In this document: piece after piece, positions 7,646 through 16,257 of the stretch
How the letters are laid out: each line of letters opens with the position of its first letter
How positions within the stretch are numbered: position 1 is the stretch's first letter
NCBI GenBank assembly: GCA_023415915.1
Contig: JAEZIZ010000100.1
Location: 7,304 to 71,303, forward strand
Reading direction: 5' to 3'
DNA length: 64,000 nt
Source: Bacillota bacterium
Lineage (GTDB): Bacteria; Bacillota; Clostridia; Christensenellales; SZUA-584
Translations under genes and position numbers: made by a program
Notes under the pieces: generated by a model
What the model was told of the DNA's origin: nothing
The model's database searches: none
Seen by the model: the letters and a program-made list of their open reading frames with translations, nothing else

Positions 7646-9373
7646 TTATTTAAGGCCGTCCGCTGCCGCCTTCGTTTTTTCGAGCGACTTTGAGATCTCG
7701 CCTACATAATTGGCTACGTTCATTATGGACTTATCTACCGCCGAGCTCGCGCCCGTTATTTCGTTTATCGTGCTGCGCGCAAAAGCGCTCGTCTCTTCCA
7801 CTGATCTTACTGATTCCTGCGACTGCGCCGCCAGGCTCCTTATAGCTTCGGCGACTACCGAGAATCCCTTGCCCGAGGCGCCCGCCCTGGCGGCCTCTAT
7901 AGACGCGTTGAACGACAGCATCTTAGTCTGCATTGCTATGGAATTCACTGTCTTGGCCATTTCGTTGTACTGCTCTATCGTCTTTTCAACGTCCTTTATG
8001 CTTGAAAGAACGTTTTTAAACAGTTTCTCTATGCCCGCCACCTCCGCAGACACTCTGGTTATATTCATTAGGCTGGCAGACCGCTCGCTTATAAACGCTT
8101 CATGCTCGTGCTGCATATCGTGCCTCGCTTTCTCGAGGCAGTTTTCAGCAACGTTTATACCCTTAGCTACCTTTACGGCCATCTCGTGGCACGTCTTCGA
8201 GCCGCACGCATAACAGTTGTGGTTTCTCTGTTCTTCGTTTAATTTGCCAAGCTTAATGTACGCCTGCTGCACGTCTCTTTCTTCGCAGGGAATAGGCTTG
8301 ATATGTTTGCTTGAGTATGTCCTTAAATAGTCCTCAAGAACAAGCTTTCTGTCGAACAGGTCAAAGAGCTTCCTTCCCTGTTCGGCCGCCTCGTCGCTTT
8401 TTATCGACCGCTGTTTTATGTCGTCCATTACCTTGTTTATACTGAATATCGAAGCGTCCTGACTGCAGCCCGTGCCCGAGTTGCACCCCTCGCGGCAGTT
8501 CAGCACGTCAAATATCGCGGGTCTGTTCTCTTCACTCTCGTCCGCGAACGCGTCTATATCCCGGTATACGAACTCCTGGCCTTCCGATTTGTCAACGCGT
8601 ACCGACTTGCCGAGGTAATACTCTATGTTTTCCTTAAGCCCACCCGGCATGGAATATATCTTGCCGAGCGAAGCTTCTATGTGGTCGAACTCGAACGTGC
8701 TTTCAGGTATGCGAATGTGTTTTTCCCTTAAATACTCAGCCAGCCTGTTGTACGTTACGTTATAGGAAACGAGCCCCGTATCGTCGAACTCCTGCGCCTT
8801 GGCGACACAGGGTGAAAGCACTGCTATTTTGTCCTTTACGTCAAGGTGCTTTTTCATAAACACCGCGGTGCAGAGCATTGGGCTGTGTACAGGAGACAGC
8901 GACGATAATATCTGCGGCTTATATTTTGTAACATAGTTGACTATCGCAGGGCACGGCTGCGTTATGAGGGATTTAGGCTTATGCTTCTCTATATACCGTA
9001 TATGCGCCCATGTGCATATATCGGCGCCCAAAGATACGTCAACTATTTTTCTTATACCTTTAGCTTTAAGGAACGCAAGTATGGACTCCCAGTTTTCAAA
9101 ATTCGTACGGAAAGACGGGGCTACCATAAGCGATATGCTACCGCCGCCTGCAATGTCGCTGAAAAACCGTTCGGTGTCATCCTCAAAACGCCGGGCGTGA
9201 TGCTGGCATATCTCTATGCAAGCGCCGCATGCTATACATTTTGACTGGTCGATCTTTACTTTTATCTTCCCGTCCTGTATGAACGCTATATTAGATTCTT
9301 CGACGGGGCAAACGCGGATACACCTGTTACACCCCTCGCATTTTGAAATGTCGCTCCAAATAACTTCTCTCAT
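7646..9373 (-). CDS. [FeFe]-hydrogenase-like sensor fused to a methyl-accepting chemotaxis signalling domain
   Basis: This 575-residue cytoplasmic protein combines redox and signalling modules. Residues 12-56 hold two ferredoxin-type 4Fe-4S motifs (Cys 12,15,18,22 and 46,49,52,56). Residues about 80-310 are an H-cluster domain with TQPCP (Cys141), SPCVAKAQE (Cys189) and NCREGC (Cys293, Cys297), so all four H-cluster ligands are kept. The cysteine that relays protons in catalytic enzymes (the first Cys of TSCCP) is Pro140 here, and the Met of MPC is Ser. Another cluster motif follows (Cys 387,390,395,412). The C-terminal 150 residues are an MCP hairpin whose tip reads NASIEAARAG. There are no membrane spans and no HAMP domain. 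GGGAGG precedes the ATG. Most likely it senses H2 or redox state and signals to CheA/CheW. Confidence 0.88.
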   Translation of the reverse strand: MREVIWSDISKCEGCNRCIRVCPVEESNIAFIQDGKIKVKIDQSKCIACGACIEICQHHARRFEDDTERFFSDIAGGGSISLMVAPSFRTNFENWESILAFLKAKGIRKIVDVSLGADICTWAHIRYIEKHKPKSLITQPCPAIVNYVTKYKPQILSSLSPVHSPMLCTAVFMKKHLDVKDKIAVLSPCVAKAQEFDDTGLVSYNVTYNRLAEYLREKHIRIPESTFEFDHIEASLGKIYSMPGGLKENIEYYLGKSVRVDKSEGQEFVYRDIDAFADESEENRPAIFDVLNCREGCNSGTGCSQDASIFSINKVMDDIKQRSIKSDEAAEQGRKLFDLFDRKLVLEDYLRTYSSKHIKPIPCEERDVQQAYIKLGKLNEEQRNHNCYACGSKTCHEMAVKVAKGINVAENCLEKARHDMQHEHEAFISERSASLMNITRVSAEVAGIEKLFKNVLSSIKDVEKTIEQYNEMAKTVNSIAMQTKMLSFNASIEAARAGASGKGFSVVAEAIRSLAAQSQESVRSVEETSAFARSTINEITGASSAVDKSIMNVANYVGEISKSLEKTKAAADGLK

Positions 9374-9690
9374 CGTGCCCTCCCAAAAGCTGTACGCTAA
9401 GCTGTATAATCTGATTTATTAATCGGCAATAATTTCTTATTAGTGAAGTTATTTTTTATAATTAATTTTTAGGCGATGCGTAATTGCCGCCCGAAAACTT
9501 TACCTCTTTAAGGGCCAGCGACAAAAAAAAGAAACGTTCCGAATAAAGTTTCTTTTTACAAGGCGTCTGTTATATGAACGAATAATTCTTAAATCCCGGT
9601 TAAACTCATCTCATAGCAATAGCATACGGCCCGCCAGTTTTGCTGATATAATCAGCACGTCACTGACGCGAAATACAAAGCTGCATATTA
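9374..9690. other. Intergenic gap without a gene
   Basis: AT-rich. It contains the 5' region of the hydrogenase-MCP gene, with a TATACA-like -10 on the minus strand, and a stretch near 9550-9585 with words shared with the nrdD leader (TTACAAGGCGTC, GAACGAATAA). No convincing ORF or terminator was seen. Confidence 0.5.
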
Positions 9691-10281
9691 TTATTCTATA
9701 TATTCCCTTACGCGAAACTTCGCGCCTATGCTCTCTGCTATCTTGCGGCTTTGCTCCACCTGCTCTGGGCCGATTACGTCCACCACGGTAAATATCGTCT
9801 CTATGCCCTGCTTTAAGCAGCCTTTGGCGAAGTCGAGTATATGGGCGTAAGCCTCCTCGCCGAAATTGCTGCGGCACAGCTGCTGATACCTTCCGGCGTC
9901 GGGGGCGTTAAGGCTTATGGATACGGTGTCTATAAGCCCTTTTAATTCCGGCGTTATATCGCGCCCGTTGTAAGCGCTGCCCTGTCCGTTCGTGTCGAGG
10001 CGCACAGCAGCCCCGCGGCTTTTTAAGTACTTCGCAACCTCAAGAAGCACGCCGAGCCTCATCGTAGGCTCGCCGTATCCGCAGAATACCGCCTTCTCTA
10101 TCTCCGGCTCCGCTTCGAGCAAAGAAATGACGTCGCGGGCTTCCGGCTCCTCTTTTATCCAAAGATTATGGCCGCCCACGCCCGGATGGGCTACTCTTAT
10201 GCAGAACGTGCATGCGTTCGTGCACCTGTTGGTAAGGTTTATATAAACCGCATTACCGTACTTGTATACGTATGTATCCAT
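9691..10281 (-). CDS. TatD-associated radical SAM protein
   Basis: A 196-residue radical SAM protein. The cluster motif is CTNACTFC (residues 18-25), preceded by INLTNR, and GYGEPT at about residues 69-74 matches the SAM-binding GGEP. It overlaps the end of the TatD gene by one base, and this pairing defines the TatD-linked radical SAM subfamily known from many anaerobes. Substrate unknown. It lacks the extended C-terminal domains of larger radical SAM enzymes. The pairing suggests a shared role in nucleic acid or nucleotide quality control, which is only inference. Confidence 0.85.
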   Translation of the reverse strand: MDTYVYKYGNAVYINLTNRCTNACTFCIRVAHPGVGGHNLWIKEEPEARDVISLLEAEPEIEKAVFCGYGEPTMRLGVLLEVAKYLKSRGAAVRLDTNGQGSAYNGRDITPELKGLIDTVSISLNAPDAGRYQQLCRSNFGEEAYAHILDFAKGCLKQGIETIFTVVDVIGPEQVEQSRKIAESIGAKFRVREYIE

Positions 10282-11045
10282 TAAATATTGTACAACCTTT
10301 TTACGTTATTGATGTTGGCCTCGCACATCTCTTCGAGCGTTATTCCCTTTATCGCAGCAAGCTTTGCAAGCACGTACTTTACGTTGACGGGGTTGTTCCT
10401 CGTGCCGCGCACCGGCTCGGGCGACATATAAGGGCAGTCCGTCTCCGCCATAAGCCTGTCAAGCGGCACTACGCCCGCAGCCTCCACAACTTTCCTTGAG
10501 TTGTTGAATGTCACGGAGCCGGTGAACGATATGCAAAGCCCCATGCCGAGTATTATCTCCGCAGTCTCCGCGCTGCCCGAAAAGCAGTGCATTACGCCGC
10601 GCAGCCCCGGATGCTGCCGGAGCATCGCCAGCGTGTCTTCCGTCGCTTCGCGCATGTGAATGATAACTGGAATGTCCATCTTCCGCGCAAGATCGAGCTG
10701 CTGCTCGAACACTTTGCGCTGCATCTCTTTGGGCGAAAAATCGTAGTGGTAGTCGAGGCCTATCTCGCCTATCGCTATTACCTTTTCCTTCTCGGCGAGC
10801 GCTTTTATATGTATCAGAAAATCGCTTGGAGCGTCCTTTGCCTCGTGCGGGTGCACGCCCGTCGCCGAGTAAATATAGTCCGTGCTCTCGGCGAGCGCCG
10901 CTGCCCTCTTGCTGTCCCTTACCGTCGTGCCGCATTCTATTATGCCCACGACACGAAGCTCGGGCAGCGTTTTTATAAGCGCCTGCCTGTCGATGTCGAA
11001 TTTGCGGTCGAGCAGATGCGTATGCGTATCGAACAGCCTTATCAT
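10281..11045 (-). CDS. TatD-family metal-dependent hydrolase (putative DNase)
   Basis: A protein of 254 residues with a TIM-barrel amidohydrolase-like fold. FDTHTHL at residues 5-11 gives the first two metal histidines, GEIGLDYHYD (about 97-106) the glutamate, VIIHMREA the next histidine, GVMHCFSGS another, and ETDCPYM the aspartate near residue 206. All expected metal ligands are visible. Members are 3'-5' DNases or D-aminoacyl-tRNA deacylase-like enzymes. It lies 29 bases after metG on the same strand, a gene order common in Bacillota. Confidence 0.9.
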   Translation of the reverse strand: MIRLFDTHTHLLDRKFDIDRQALIKTLPELRVVGIIECGTTVRDSKRAAALAESTDYIYSATGVHPHEAKDAPSDFLIHIKALAEKEKVIAIGEIGLDYHYDFSPKEMQRKVFEQQLDLARKMDIPVIIHMREATEDTLAMLRQHPGLRGVMHCFSGSAETAEIILGMGLCISFTGSVTFNNSRKVVEAAGVVPLDRLMAETDCPYMSPEPVRGTRNNPVNVKYVLAKLAAIKGITLEEMCEANINNVKRLYNI

Positions 11046-11074
11046 AACCCCTACCCCAAAAGCCTGTCGTATTG

Positions 11075-13063
11075 TTACATTACAGGTGTGCCGCTATTTA
11101 GCTCCCCGTCCGTAGTCACCAGCCTTAATACTCCGTCCGCCTCCGCCGCAAGCAGCATGCCGCGAGACTCTATACCCTTGAGCTTAGCCGGCTTTAAGTT
11201 GGCCACTACAACTATCGTCTTGCCGACAAGCTCGTCGGGGCTGTACCACTGCCTTATGCCCGACACTATCTGTCGCGTTTCTCCGCCTATGTCGACTACT
11301 ATGCGTATCAGCTTGTCGGTGCCTTCGACGGCCTCGGCCTCCTTCACGACGCCCAGCCGCAGATCAATCTTGCGAAACTCTTCGTACGTTATCTCGTCAG
11401 CGGGTTTTATATCGTGTTTGTCCGCCTTTTTCTTCTCAGGCTCCGCTTTTGCCTCCTGTTTCGGCTCGCCTTTCTTCTGCTTTCTGAGCGTGCGGTTGTC
11501 CGCTATCTCCTCCAGCTCCTCGAGCTCCTTGTTTATATCAAGCCTCGGGAATATAGGCTCCGTCTGCTTAACTTTAAGCCCGGCTAGTCCCGTGCCAAAC
11601 TGCTTTATGCTGTCCCAAGACGTTAAGTCCGTGTCCTCTATGCCCAACACATCCTGTATCTTTTTCACCGTGCCGGGAAGGAACGCCGTAAGCGCCACCG
11701 ATATTATGCGCAGGCCTTCCGCGAGATGCGCCATCACGCTCGCGAGCGTGTTCTTCTTCGCTTCGTCGCGCGCCAGCAGCCACGGCGTCGTGTTGTCTAT
11801 GTATTTGTTGAGCGCGCTCACATAGCTCCATATGTCCATCAGCGCCTCGGGCAGCCTCAAGGAGTCCATGTGCTCCTCTATACTCTTATTAAGCGCCGCC
11901 CCCTGACGCTCTATCGCTTCGTCGAATTCGGTGGGCTCGTACTTACCCGGCACTATGCCGTCGAAGTATTTTACAATCATCGTAGCCGTACGCGAAACGA
12001 GGTTGCCCAAATCGTTCGCCAAATCAAAGTTTATTCTGTTTAATAGCGCCTCGCTCGAATAAAGCCCGTCCGAACCGAACGGCACTTCGCGCAGCAGGAA
12101 ATAGCGCACCGCGTCGACGCCGTATCTTGATACGAGCTTAACAGGGTCGACTACGTTGCCTTTTGACTTGCTCATCTTGCCGCCGTCCAGCATCAGCCAG
12201 CCGTGCCCGAACACCTGCTTGGGCAGCGGCAGCCCCAGCGCCATAAGCAGTATCGGCCATATTATCGTGTGGAAACGTACTATCTCCTTGCCCACCAGAT
12301 GCACGTCCGCCGGCCAGAACTCACGGAACTTCGAGTCGTCGCCCGAGAGGTACCCCAGCGCCGATATGTAGTTCGACAGCGCGTCTATCCAGACGTACAC
12401 TACGTGCCCGGGGTCGAAAGTAACGGGTATGCCCCACTTGAAAGACGTGCGCGACACGCAAAGGTCCTCGAGCCCCGGCAGCAGGAAGTTGTTAAGCATC
12501 TCGTTCTTGCGCGAAGGAGGCTGTATGAACTCGTCGTGTGTGTTTATGTATTCTATCAGCCTGTCGGCGTATTTTGAAAGCCGGAAGAAATAGCTTTCTT
12601 CCTTTGTAAGCTCCACGTCTCTGCCACAGTCGGGACACTTGCCGTCCTTTAACTGCCGCTCCAGCCAGAACGCCTCGCACGGCGTACAGTACCAGCCTTC
12701 GTACTCGCTCTTGTATATGTCGCCCTGGTCGTAGAGCTGCTTGAATATCTTCTGCACCGTCTCCACGTGCCGCGGTTCCGTAGTGCGTATGAAGTCGTCG
12801 TTCGTTATGCCCAGCAGCTGCCACAGCTCTTTTATCGTCGCGACTATGCCGTCCACGTACTCGATAGGCGTCTTGCCCGCCGCTTTGGCGACGCGCTCTA
12901 TCTTCTGCCCGTGCTCGTCCGTGCCCGTCAAGAACATAACGTCGTAGCCCGTCTGACGCTTGAAGCGCGCGAGAGCGTCCGCCGCGACGGTAGTGTACGA
13001 ATGCCCTATGTGCAGCTTGTCGCTCGGGTAATATATAGGCGTGGTAATATAATACTTCTTCAT
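11075..13063 (-). CDS. metG: Methionyl-tRNA synthetase
   Basis: An enzyme of 662 residues that charges tRNA-Met. The HIGH motif is HIGH in KLHIGHSYTTVAADA near residue 17, and KMSKS appears in GGKMSKSKGNVVDP near residue 300. The zinc knuckle CTPCEAFW...CPDCG is in between. The last 110 residues (EEFRKIDLRLGVVKEAEAV to the end) form the EMAP/Trbp111-type tRNA-binding domain, joined by a lysine-rich linker. The start at 13063 has AGAGGAG upstream; an open frame reaching 13402 is only read-through of repeats. No T-box leader was recognised. Confidence 0.95.
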   Translation of the reverse strand: MKKYYITTPIYYPSDKLHIGHSYTTVAADALARFKRQTGYDVMFLTGTDEHGQKIERVAKAAGKTPIEYVDGIVATIKELWQLLGITNDDFIRTTEPRHVETVQKIFKQLYDQGDIYKSEYEGWYCTPCEAFWLERQLKDGKCPDCGRDVELTKEESYFFRLSKYADRLIEYINTHDEFIQPPSRKNEMLNNFLLPGLEDLCVSRTSFKWGIPVTFDPGHVVYVWIDALSNYISALGYLSGDDSKFREFWPADVHLVGKEIVRFHTIIWPILLMALGLPLPKQVFGHGWLMLDGGKMSKSKGNVVDPVKLVSRYGVDAVRYFLLREVPFGSDGLYSSEALLNRINFDLANDLGNLVSRTATMIVKYFDGIVPGKYEPTEFDEAIERQGAALNKSIEEHMDSLRLPEALMDIWSYVSALNKYIDNTTPWLLARDEAKKNTLASVMAHLAEGLRIISVALTAFLPGTVKKIQDVLGIEDTDLTSWDSIKQFGTGLAGLKVKQTEPIFPRLDINKELEELEEIADNRTLRKQKKGEPKQEAKAEPEKKKADKHDIKPADEITYEEFRKIDLRLGVVKEAEAVEGTDKLIRIVVDIGGETRQIVSGIRQWYSPDELVGKTIVVVANLKPAKLKGIESRGMLLAAEADGVLRLVTTDGELNSGTPVM

Positions 13064-13078
13064 CGAATGTCTCCTCTG

Positions 13079-13104
13079 CCCCAAAAAGCCTTGGCTTTTC
13101 GGGG
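13079..13104. repeat. Hairpin repeat copy (CCCCAAAAAGCC family)
   Basis: CCCCAAAAAGCC pairs with GGCTTTTCGGGG around TT, followed by ACCACGG. It lies in the metG leader, just upstream of its ribosome binding site. Confidence 0.7.
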
Positions 13105-13437
13105 ACCACGGTGCCTTAAAACTTTTAGTATAAGAATAGTTTTGAGGTGAGGTTTTGTCAAGGAAAACTCCGCAGTCAAACTGCATTTGCCTGCGGTCTT
13201 GCCCCGCCCGTGCCTTCAGGCACGGGCGGCGGGGCGCTTGTGTAGTGGCTAAATACATCTTAAGTTTGCCTTTCCCCGGCAAAGCCGGTTGAAAGGCATG
13301 AAAAGAAAGGCAAGGAAATAAAATCGTGCTTCGCACTATCGAGGGCGCTGCCCTCGAGCTCCCGTTTCTTTTCTTGAAAAAAAGAAACAAAAGACATGGC
13401 ATGGCCTTTATAAACTTTAATAACTAAAAGCTATTAA
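13105..13437. other. Gap before metG with strong palindromes
   Basis: No gene. At 13201-13235 there is a very GC-rich hairpin: GCCCCG-CCCGTGCC against GGCACGGGCGGCGGGGC with a three-base bulge and TTCA loop. At 13341-13355 GAGGGC-GCT-GCCCTC forms a smaller one. Near 13365-13390 TTTCTTTTCTTG is followed by AAAAAAAGAAA, a further AT hairpin. These look like repeat-derived sequence and not a T-box. Confidence 0.55.
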
Positions 13438-14487
13438 CTAAAATGGCATTTGTTCTTCATCGAAAGGTACCCTATATTGAACATTAAGTATTCCACAAAC
13501 AGCATTTAAAAATGGTGTCATAAACCCAATATGTTTCGTTTTTATTGTTTTGTATAATTCTGAAACTGCATGAACGTTCTCAATTGGAACTTTGTAGCTA
13601 TCTTGAATCAAGAAATCCGGACCCCAAATAGTGCTAGGCCATAAACTTGATTCGAGTATATGGTCTGAAATTGTTTTATCCATATTTTCAAGAGCGTTTT
13701 GCACCTTATCATTCTGGAAATATGTATTTGAAATAAATGTAAACTGGTCCCCATGATAATCAACTTCAATACTGCAAATGTTTTCAATCACTGTTGAGAT
13801 TTGTTTTCTTAGTTCAGATAATTCTAAACTTGAAATATCATTTGTGGATGTCTCTTCATTTAATTCTAAGACTGTCTTTTCTTCGTCTGCTATTAATTCA
13901 GAATAATAATCATTATCTTTAATAATAATGGTCGTCCCTGTTTTTGACAGAAATTCAGTTTGTAAAACATCAATGTAATTAATGAATCCTTTGTCTCTGG
14001 TTACAAAAGTAATATTATTATAACCTTTATTATGTTTAAAATAATCCAACAAGGAAATCCACAAAAGAGTATCTTTAAAGCCTTTATCACTTGCCTTATC
14101 CGCATCTACAAATGGAGGCGCTTTCATAAAAACTCTATCCATAACTTCTTTCAGAACATTTTCACTGGGATTAAAAGGTATGATCTTATTACCGAATTGT
14201 TTTACGTAGCCTTCACTTGTATATTTTTTATCGGCTTCGAATTTTTCTTCAAATGTCTTTTTTAATCTAATAGTCACATATTTCGAATATTGTTCTTTAA
14301 GTTCTTCAATTCTTTCATAAGCCTTTTTTAGCTCTAAATATTTTTGAGATAATCTTTCGCTTATAGATATTTGCGTCACATAAACATCAAAAAACGAAGA
14401 TAGTTTTTCTACAACATTCCGAAGATCTTTCTTATGCTCAATTATGAAATTTGTATCTAGTACAATTGCTTTTTTCTCATCATTCAT
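13438..14487 (-). CDS. PIN-domain protein (DUF4935-like), AT-rich
   Basis: A protein of 349 residues whose first 190 residues form a PIN-type nuclease fold. AIVLDTNFII gives the first acidic residue (Asp11), DKGFKDTLLWISLLDYF a middle acid pair, and FVTRDKGF the last aspartate. The middle has a charged helical insert. The C-terminal 150 residues are unassigned. The gene is clearly more AT-rich than the flanking genes and uses many AAA/ATT codons, which suggests horizontal transfer. No antitoxin-like gene is adjacent. It could be a stand-alone RNase or a defence gene. Confidence 0.7.
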   Translation of the reverse strand: MNDEKKAIVLDTNFIIEHKKDLRNVVEKLSSFFDVYVTQISISERLSQKYLELKKAYERIEELKEQYSKYVTIRLKKTFEEKFEADKKYTSEGYVKQFGNKIIPFNPSENVLKEVMDRVFMKAPPFVDADKASDKGFKDTLLWISLLDYFKHNKGYNNITFVTRDKGFINYIDVLQTEFLSKTGTTIIIKDNDYYSELIADEEKTVLELNEETSTNDISSLELSELRKQISTVIENICSIEVDYHGDQFTFISNTYFQNDKVQNALENMDKTISDHILESSLWPSTIWGPDFLIQDSYKVPIENVHAVSELYKTIKTKHIGFMTPFLNAVCGILNVQYRVPFDEEQMPF

Positions 14488-14660
14488 ACTATTAACCTCA
14501 TAATATTATCTACTTCGCCAATTCTCTCCAAATCCCTTGAAAATACTGCAAAATGAGCACAAAAAATGCCTCCACAGGGAGGCGTCAGCGGAGCGTTGGA
14601 AGGGTATCATGCAATTGCTAAAGCGTAAGCCTGCAAAGAATCCAATTTGCGTTAACTTAC

Positions 14661-14690
14661 ATGGGATCCTTCGCAAGCTCAGGATGACAG
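14661..14690. repeat. Dispersed repeat (GGGATCCTTCGCAAGCTC type)
   Basis: The stretch ATGGGATCCTTCGCAAGCTC followed by AGGATGACA is almost repeated at 29589-29617. It lies in the 250-base gap upstream of the PIN gene, which also has the small hairpin GCCTCC-ACA-GGGAGGC near 14570. Confidence 0.6.
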
Positions 14691-14738
14691 CAAAAAGGAA
14701 GATCTTTATGAGTTAACTTCCGTCTATATCATACAGGG

Positions 14739-15260
14739 CTATATATACCTTCTCACACTTTTCATATACTCACTGTATTCGTCCCCGAACTTAACTAGGC
14801 ACCACCGCTCCTCCGATAGTATCAGAAAATGCGTCGACATCTGAAAAACAGCGATTAATGCGAGCAGTATAAGCGATTCCGTCATTATGGCGCATCCCAG
14901 GAAGTATATGAAATACGCGACATACATCGGGTTGCGCGAAAACCTGTACAGCACCGCGGTGTTAAGCCCGCTCTTCGCCGGTTTTGCGTAGTTTATTATA
15001 GACGCGATATACAGCGCCGCCCCTATGATGTACACGGCAAGGCCGGTAAAGAACCATACCGAATCCGCCGCAACGGTAAGGAAACACATGTAAACTATAG
15101 CCCCCAGCCCGGTTATTTGATACACCCAGTAGGCCGCCTTTTCGCCGCCGCCCGCGGCAGGTGCGAAATGCGCCGCGCGCATCAGAGCCTCGCGGCCGAG
15201 CAGCGCCAGCAGCCCGTACCGAATAAGTATTAACGGTATTACCAGAAATCCAGCATTCAT
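14739..15260 (-). CDS. Isoprenylcysteine carboxyl methyltransferase-like membrane methyltransferase
   Basis: An integral membrane protein of 173 residues with about five spans. The C-terminal part has the ICMT/PEMT signature: LYRFSRNPMYVAYFIYFLG (Arg-Asn-Pro-x-Tyr) and then EERWCLVKFGDEYSEYMKSVRRYI, with the conserved Glu-Glu and the closing Tyr-Arg stretch. Such enzymes methylate lipids or small hydrophobic substrates with SAM at the membrane. The substrate is not evident. Two copies of the hairpin repeat follow upstream of its start. Confidence 0.8.
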   Translation of the reverse strand: MNAGFLVIPLILIRYGLLALLGREALMRAAHFAPAAGGGEKAAYWVYQITGLGAIVYMCFLTVAADSVWFFTGLAVYIIGAALYIASIINYAKPAKSGLNTAVLYRFSRNPMYVAYFIYFLGCAIMTESLILLALIAVFQMSTHFLILSEERWCLVKFGDEYSEYMKSVRRYI

Positions 15261-15274
15261 TCCTTTTTATTACC

Positions 15275-15345
15275 CTCCAAAAAGTCTCACTGCTTTTTGG
15301 AGATCCCGATATTTACACCCCATCAAGCCTCGCGGTTTGCTGGAG
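15275..15345. repeat. Two copies of the hairpin repeat
   Basis: 15275-15302 has CTCCAAAAAG against CTTTTTGGAG. 15318-15345 has CCCCATCAAGCC against GGTTTGCTGG followed by AGCCCCCGTA. The same two sequence types (AAAAAG and ATCAAG) also occur side by side at 170-279. A further palindrome of CTCCCTCAGACGAGGG...GGGGGAG follows at about 15360-15406. Confidence 0.7.
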
Positions 15346-15554
15346 CCCCCGTATAAATGGCTCCCTCAGACGAGGGGGCTGCCGCCGTACCGGCGGCTGG
15401 GGGAGGAAATCAGTTATTCTATGTTATTTAAGATACGCTTGCGTAATCTACTTGATTATGACTCCCATACTGTAGCTGAAGACTATAATAAACGTCTCCG
15501 CACATTGGCAGTCAGCCGCAGCAGCAAATATGCCGCCATACTCCGGCAAAAATC

Positions 15555-16196
15555 TTAAATATACTTGCTCGCTTCTTTAACGCTTAAAGGTGCAAGCTCG
15601 TGCGACTTAATGAACGCTCTTACCCATTCAGGGTCAGTCTTCGAATATTCGCGCAGCGCCCAGCCTATTGCCTTGTTTATGAAGAACTCTTTCGAGCCGA
15701 GGTTCTTCTCTATCGCCTCCGCCAAAAATGCGGTGTCAGTATCCTTCTTAAGGTGCAGCTGGAATATTATCGACATGCGGCGAAGCCACATATTATCGCT
15801 CGTCATCCAGGTCTTAAGCTCCTGCTTTATCTGCGGGTATTTTGTGGACATCAGCCCCAGCGGTATGTTGAAATTATCGACGGTATCCCACCATGAGTTA
15901 CTTGTTATGAGCCATTCTATGCGCCCTAAGTCCTCCGGCGTTAGGCTGTCCTTTATCTGCAGCACGTAACTTATCGCGAGGTAATGGAACTCCCGCTCCG
16001 GCTTTGCATAGCACTGCTCCACGAACGCCCAGTCGACGCCCTGCTCTTTCTTCTTTTGCTTCAAAAACTCCCGTGTAAGCCGCTCCCTCTCGGGCTTCTG
16101 TATCCCTAAGAACTTAAACTGGCCCTTTAAATATGCGGACATGCCCGCGGCTTTTTCGGGGTTCGCGTTCGCTTTAAGCGTTTCAAATATATCCAT
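15555..16196 (-). CDS. AlkD-like DNA alkylation repair protein
   Basis: A protein of 213 residues built of HEAT-like helical repeats, as in the AlkD 3-methyladenine/7-methylguanine DNA glycosylases. Visible family features are FLGIQKPERERLTREFLK, the SNSWWDTVDNF stretch (Trp and Asp at the active site), and NMWLRRMSIIFQL with the DNA-contacting arginine pair. KAIGWALREYSKTDPEWVRAFI is the usual C-terminal repeat. The start at 16196 follows GAGGTTATCC; an in-frame ATG 12 bases upstream is less likely. Confidence 0.87.
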   Translation of the reverse strand: MDIFETLKANANPEKAAGMSAYLKGQFKFLGIQKPERERLTREFLKQKKKEQGVDWAFVEQCYAKPEREFHYLAISYVLQIKDSLTPEDLGRIEWLITSNSWWDTVDNFNIPLGLMSTKYPQIKQELKTWMTSDNMWLRRMSIIFQLHLKKDTDTAFLAEAIEKNLGSKEFFINKAIGWALREYSKTDPEWVRAFIKSHELAPLSVKEASKYI

Positions 16197-16257
16197 GGAT
16201 AACCTCAAAACAAATTACTTATTCTGTCGATTATAAAACTCAATATCTGTCGCGGCA

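Noticed and set aside
13064..13402. N-terminal extension of metG by 113 codons
   Set aside because: The extension covers palindromes and a repeat; the MKKYYITTPIYYPS start at 13063 has a good ribosome binding site and matches the family start.
13070..13437. T-box riboswitch for metG
   Set aside because: I looked for the T-box sequence and an antiterminator in the metG leader and found only repeat-type hairpins.
15337..15558. A 73-codon plus-strand open frame before the AlkD gene
   Set aside because: It starts inside a hairpin repeat, has no ribosome binding site, and its product (about 45 non-repeat residues) resembles nothing I know. It could be a remnant, but there is too little support.
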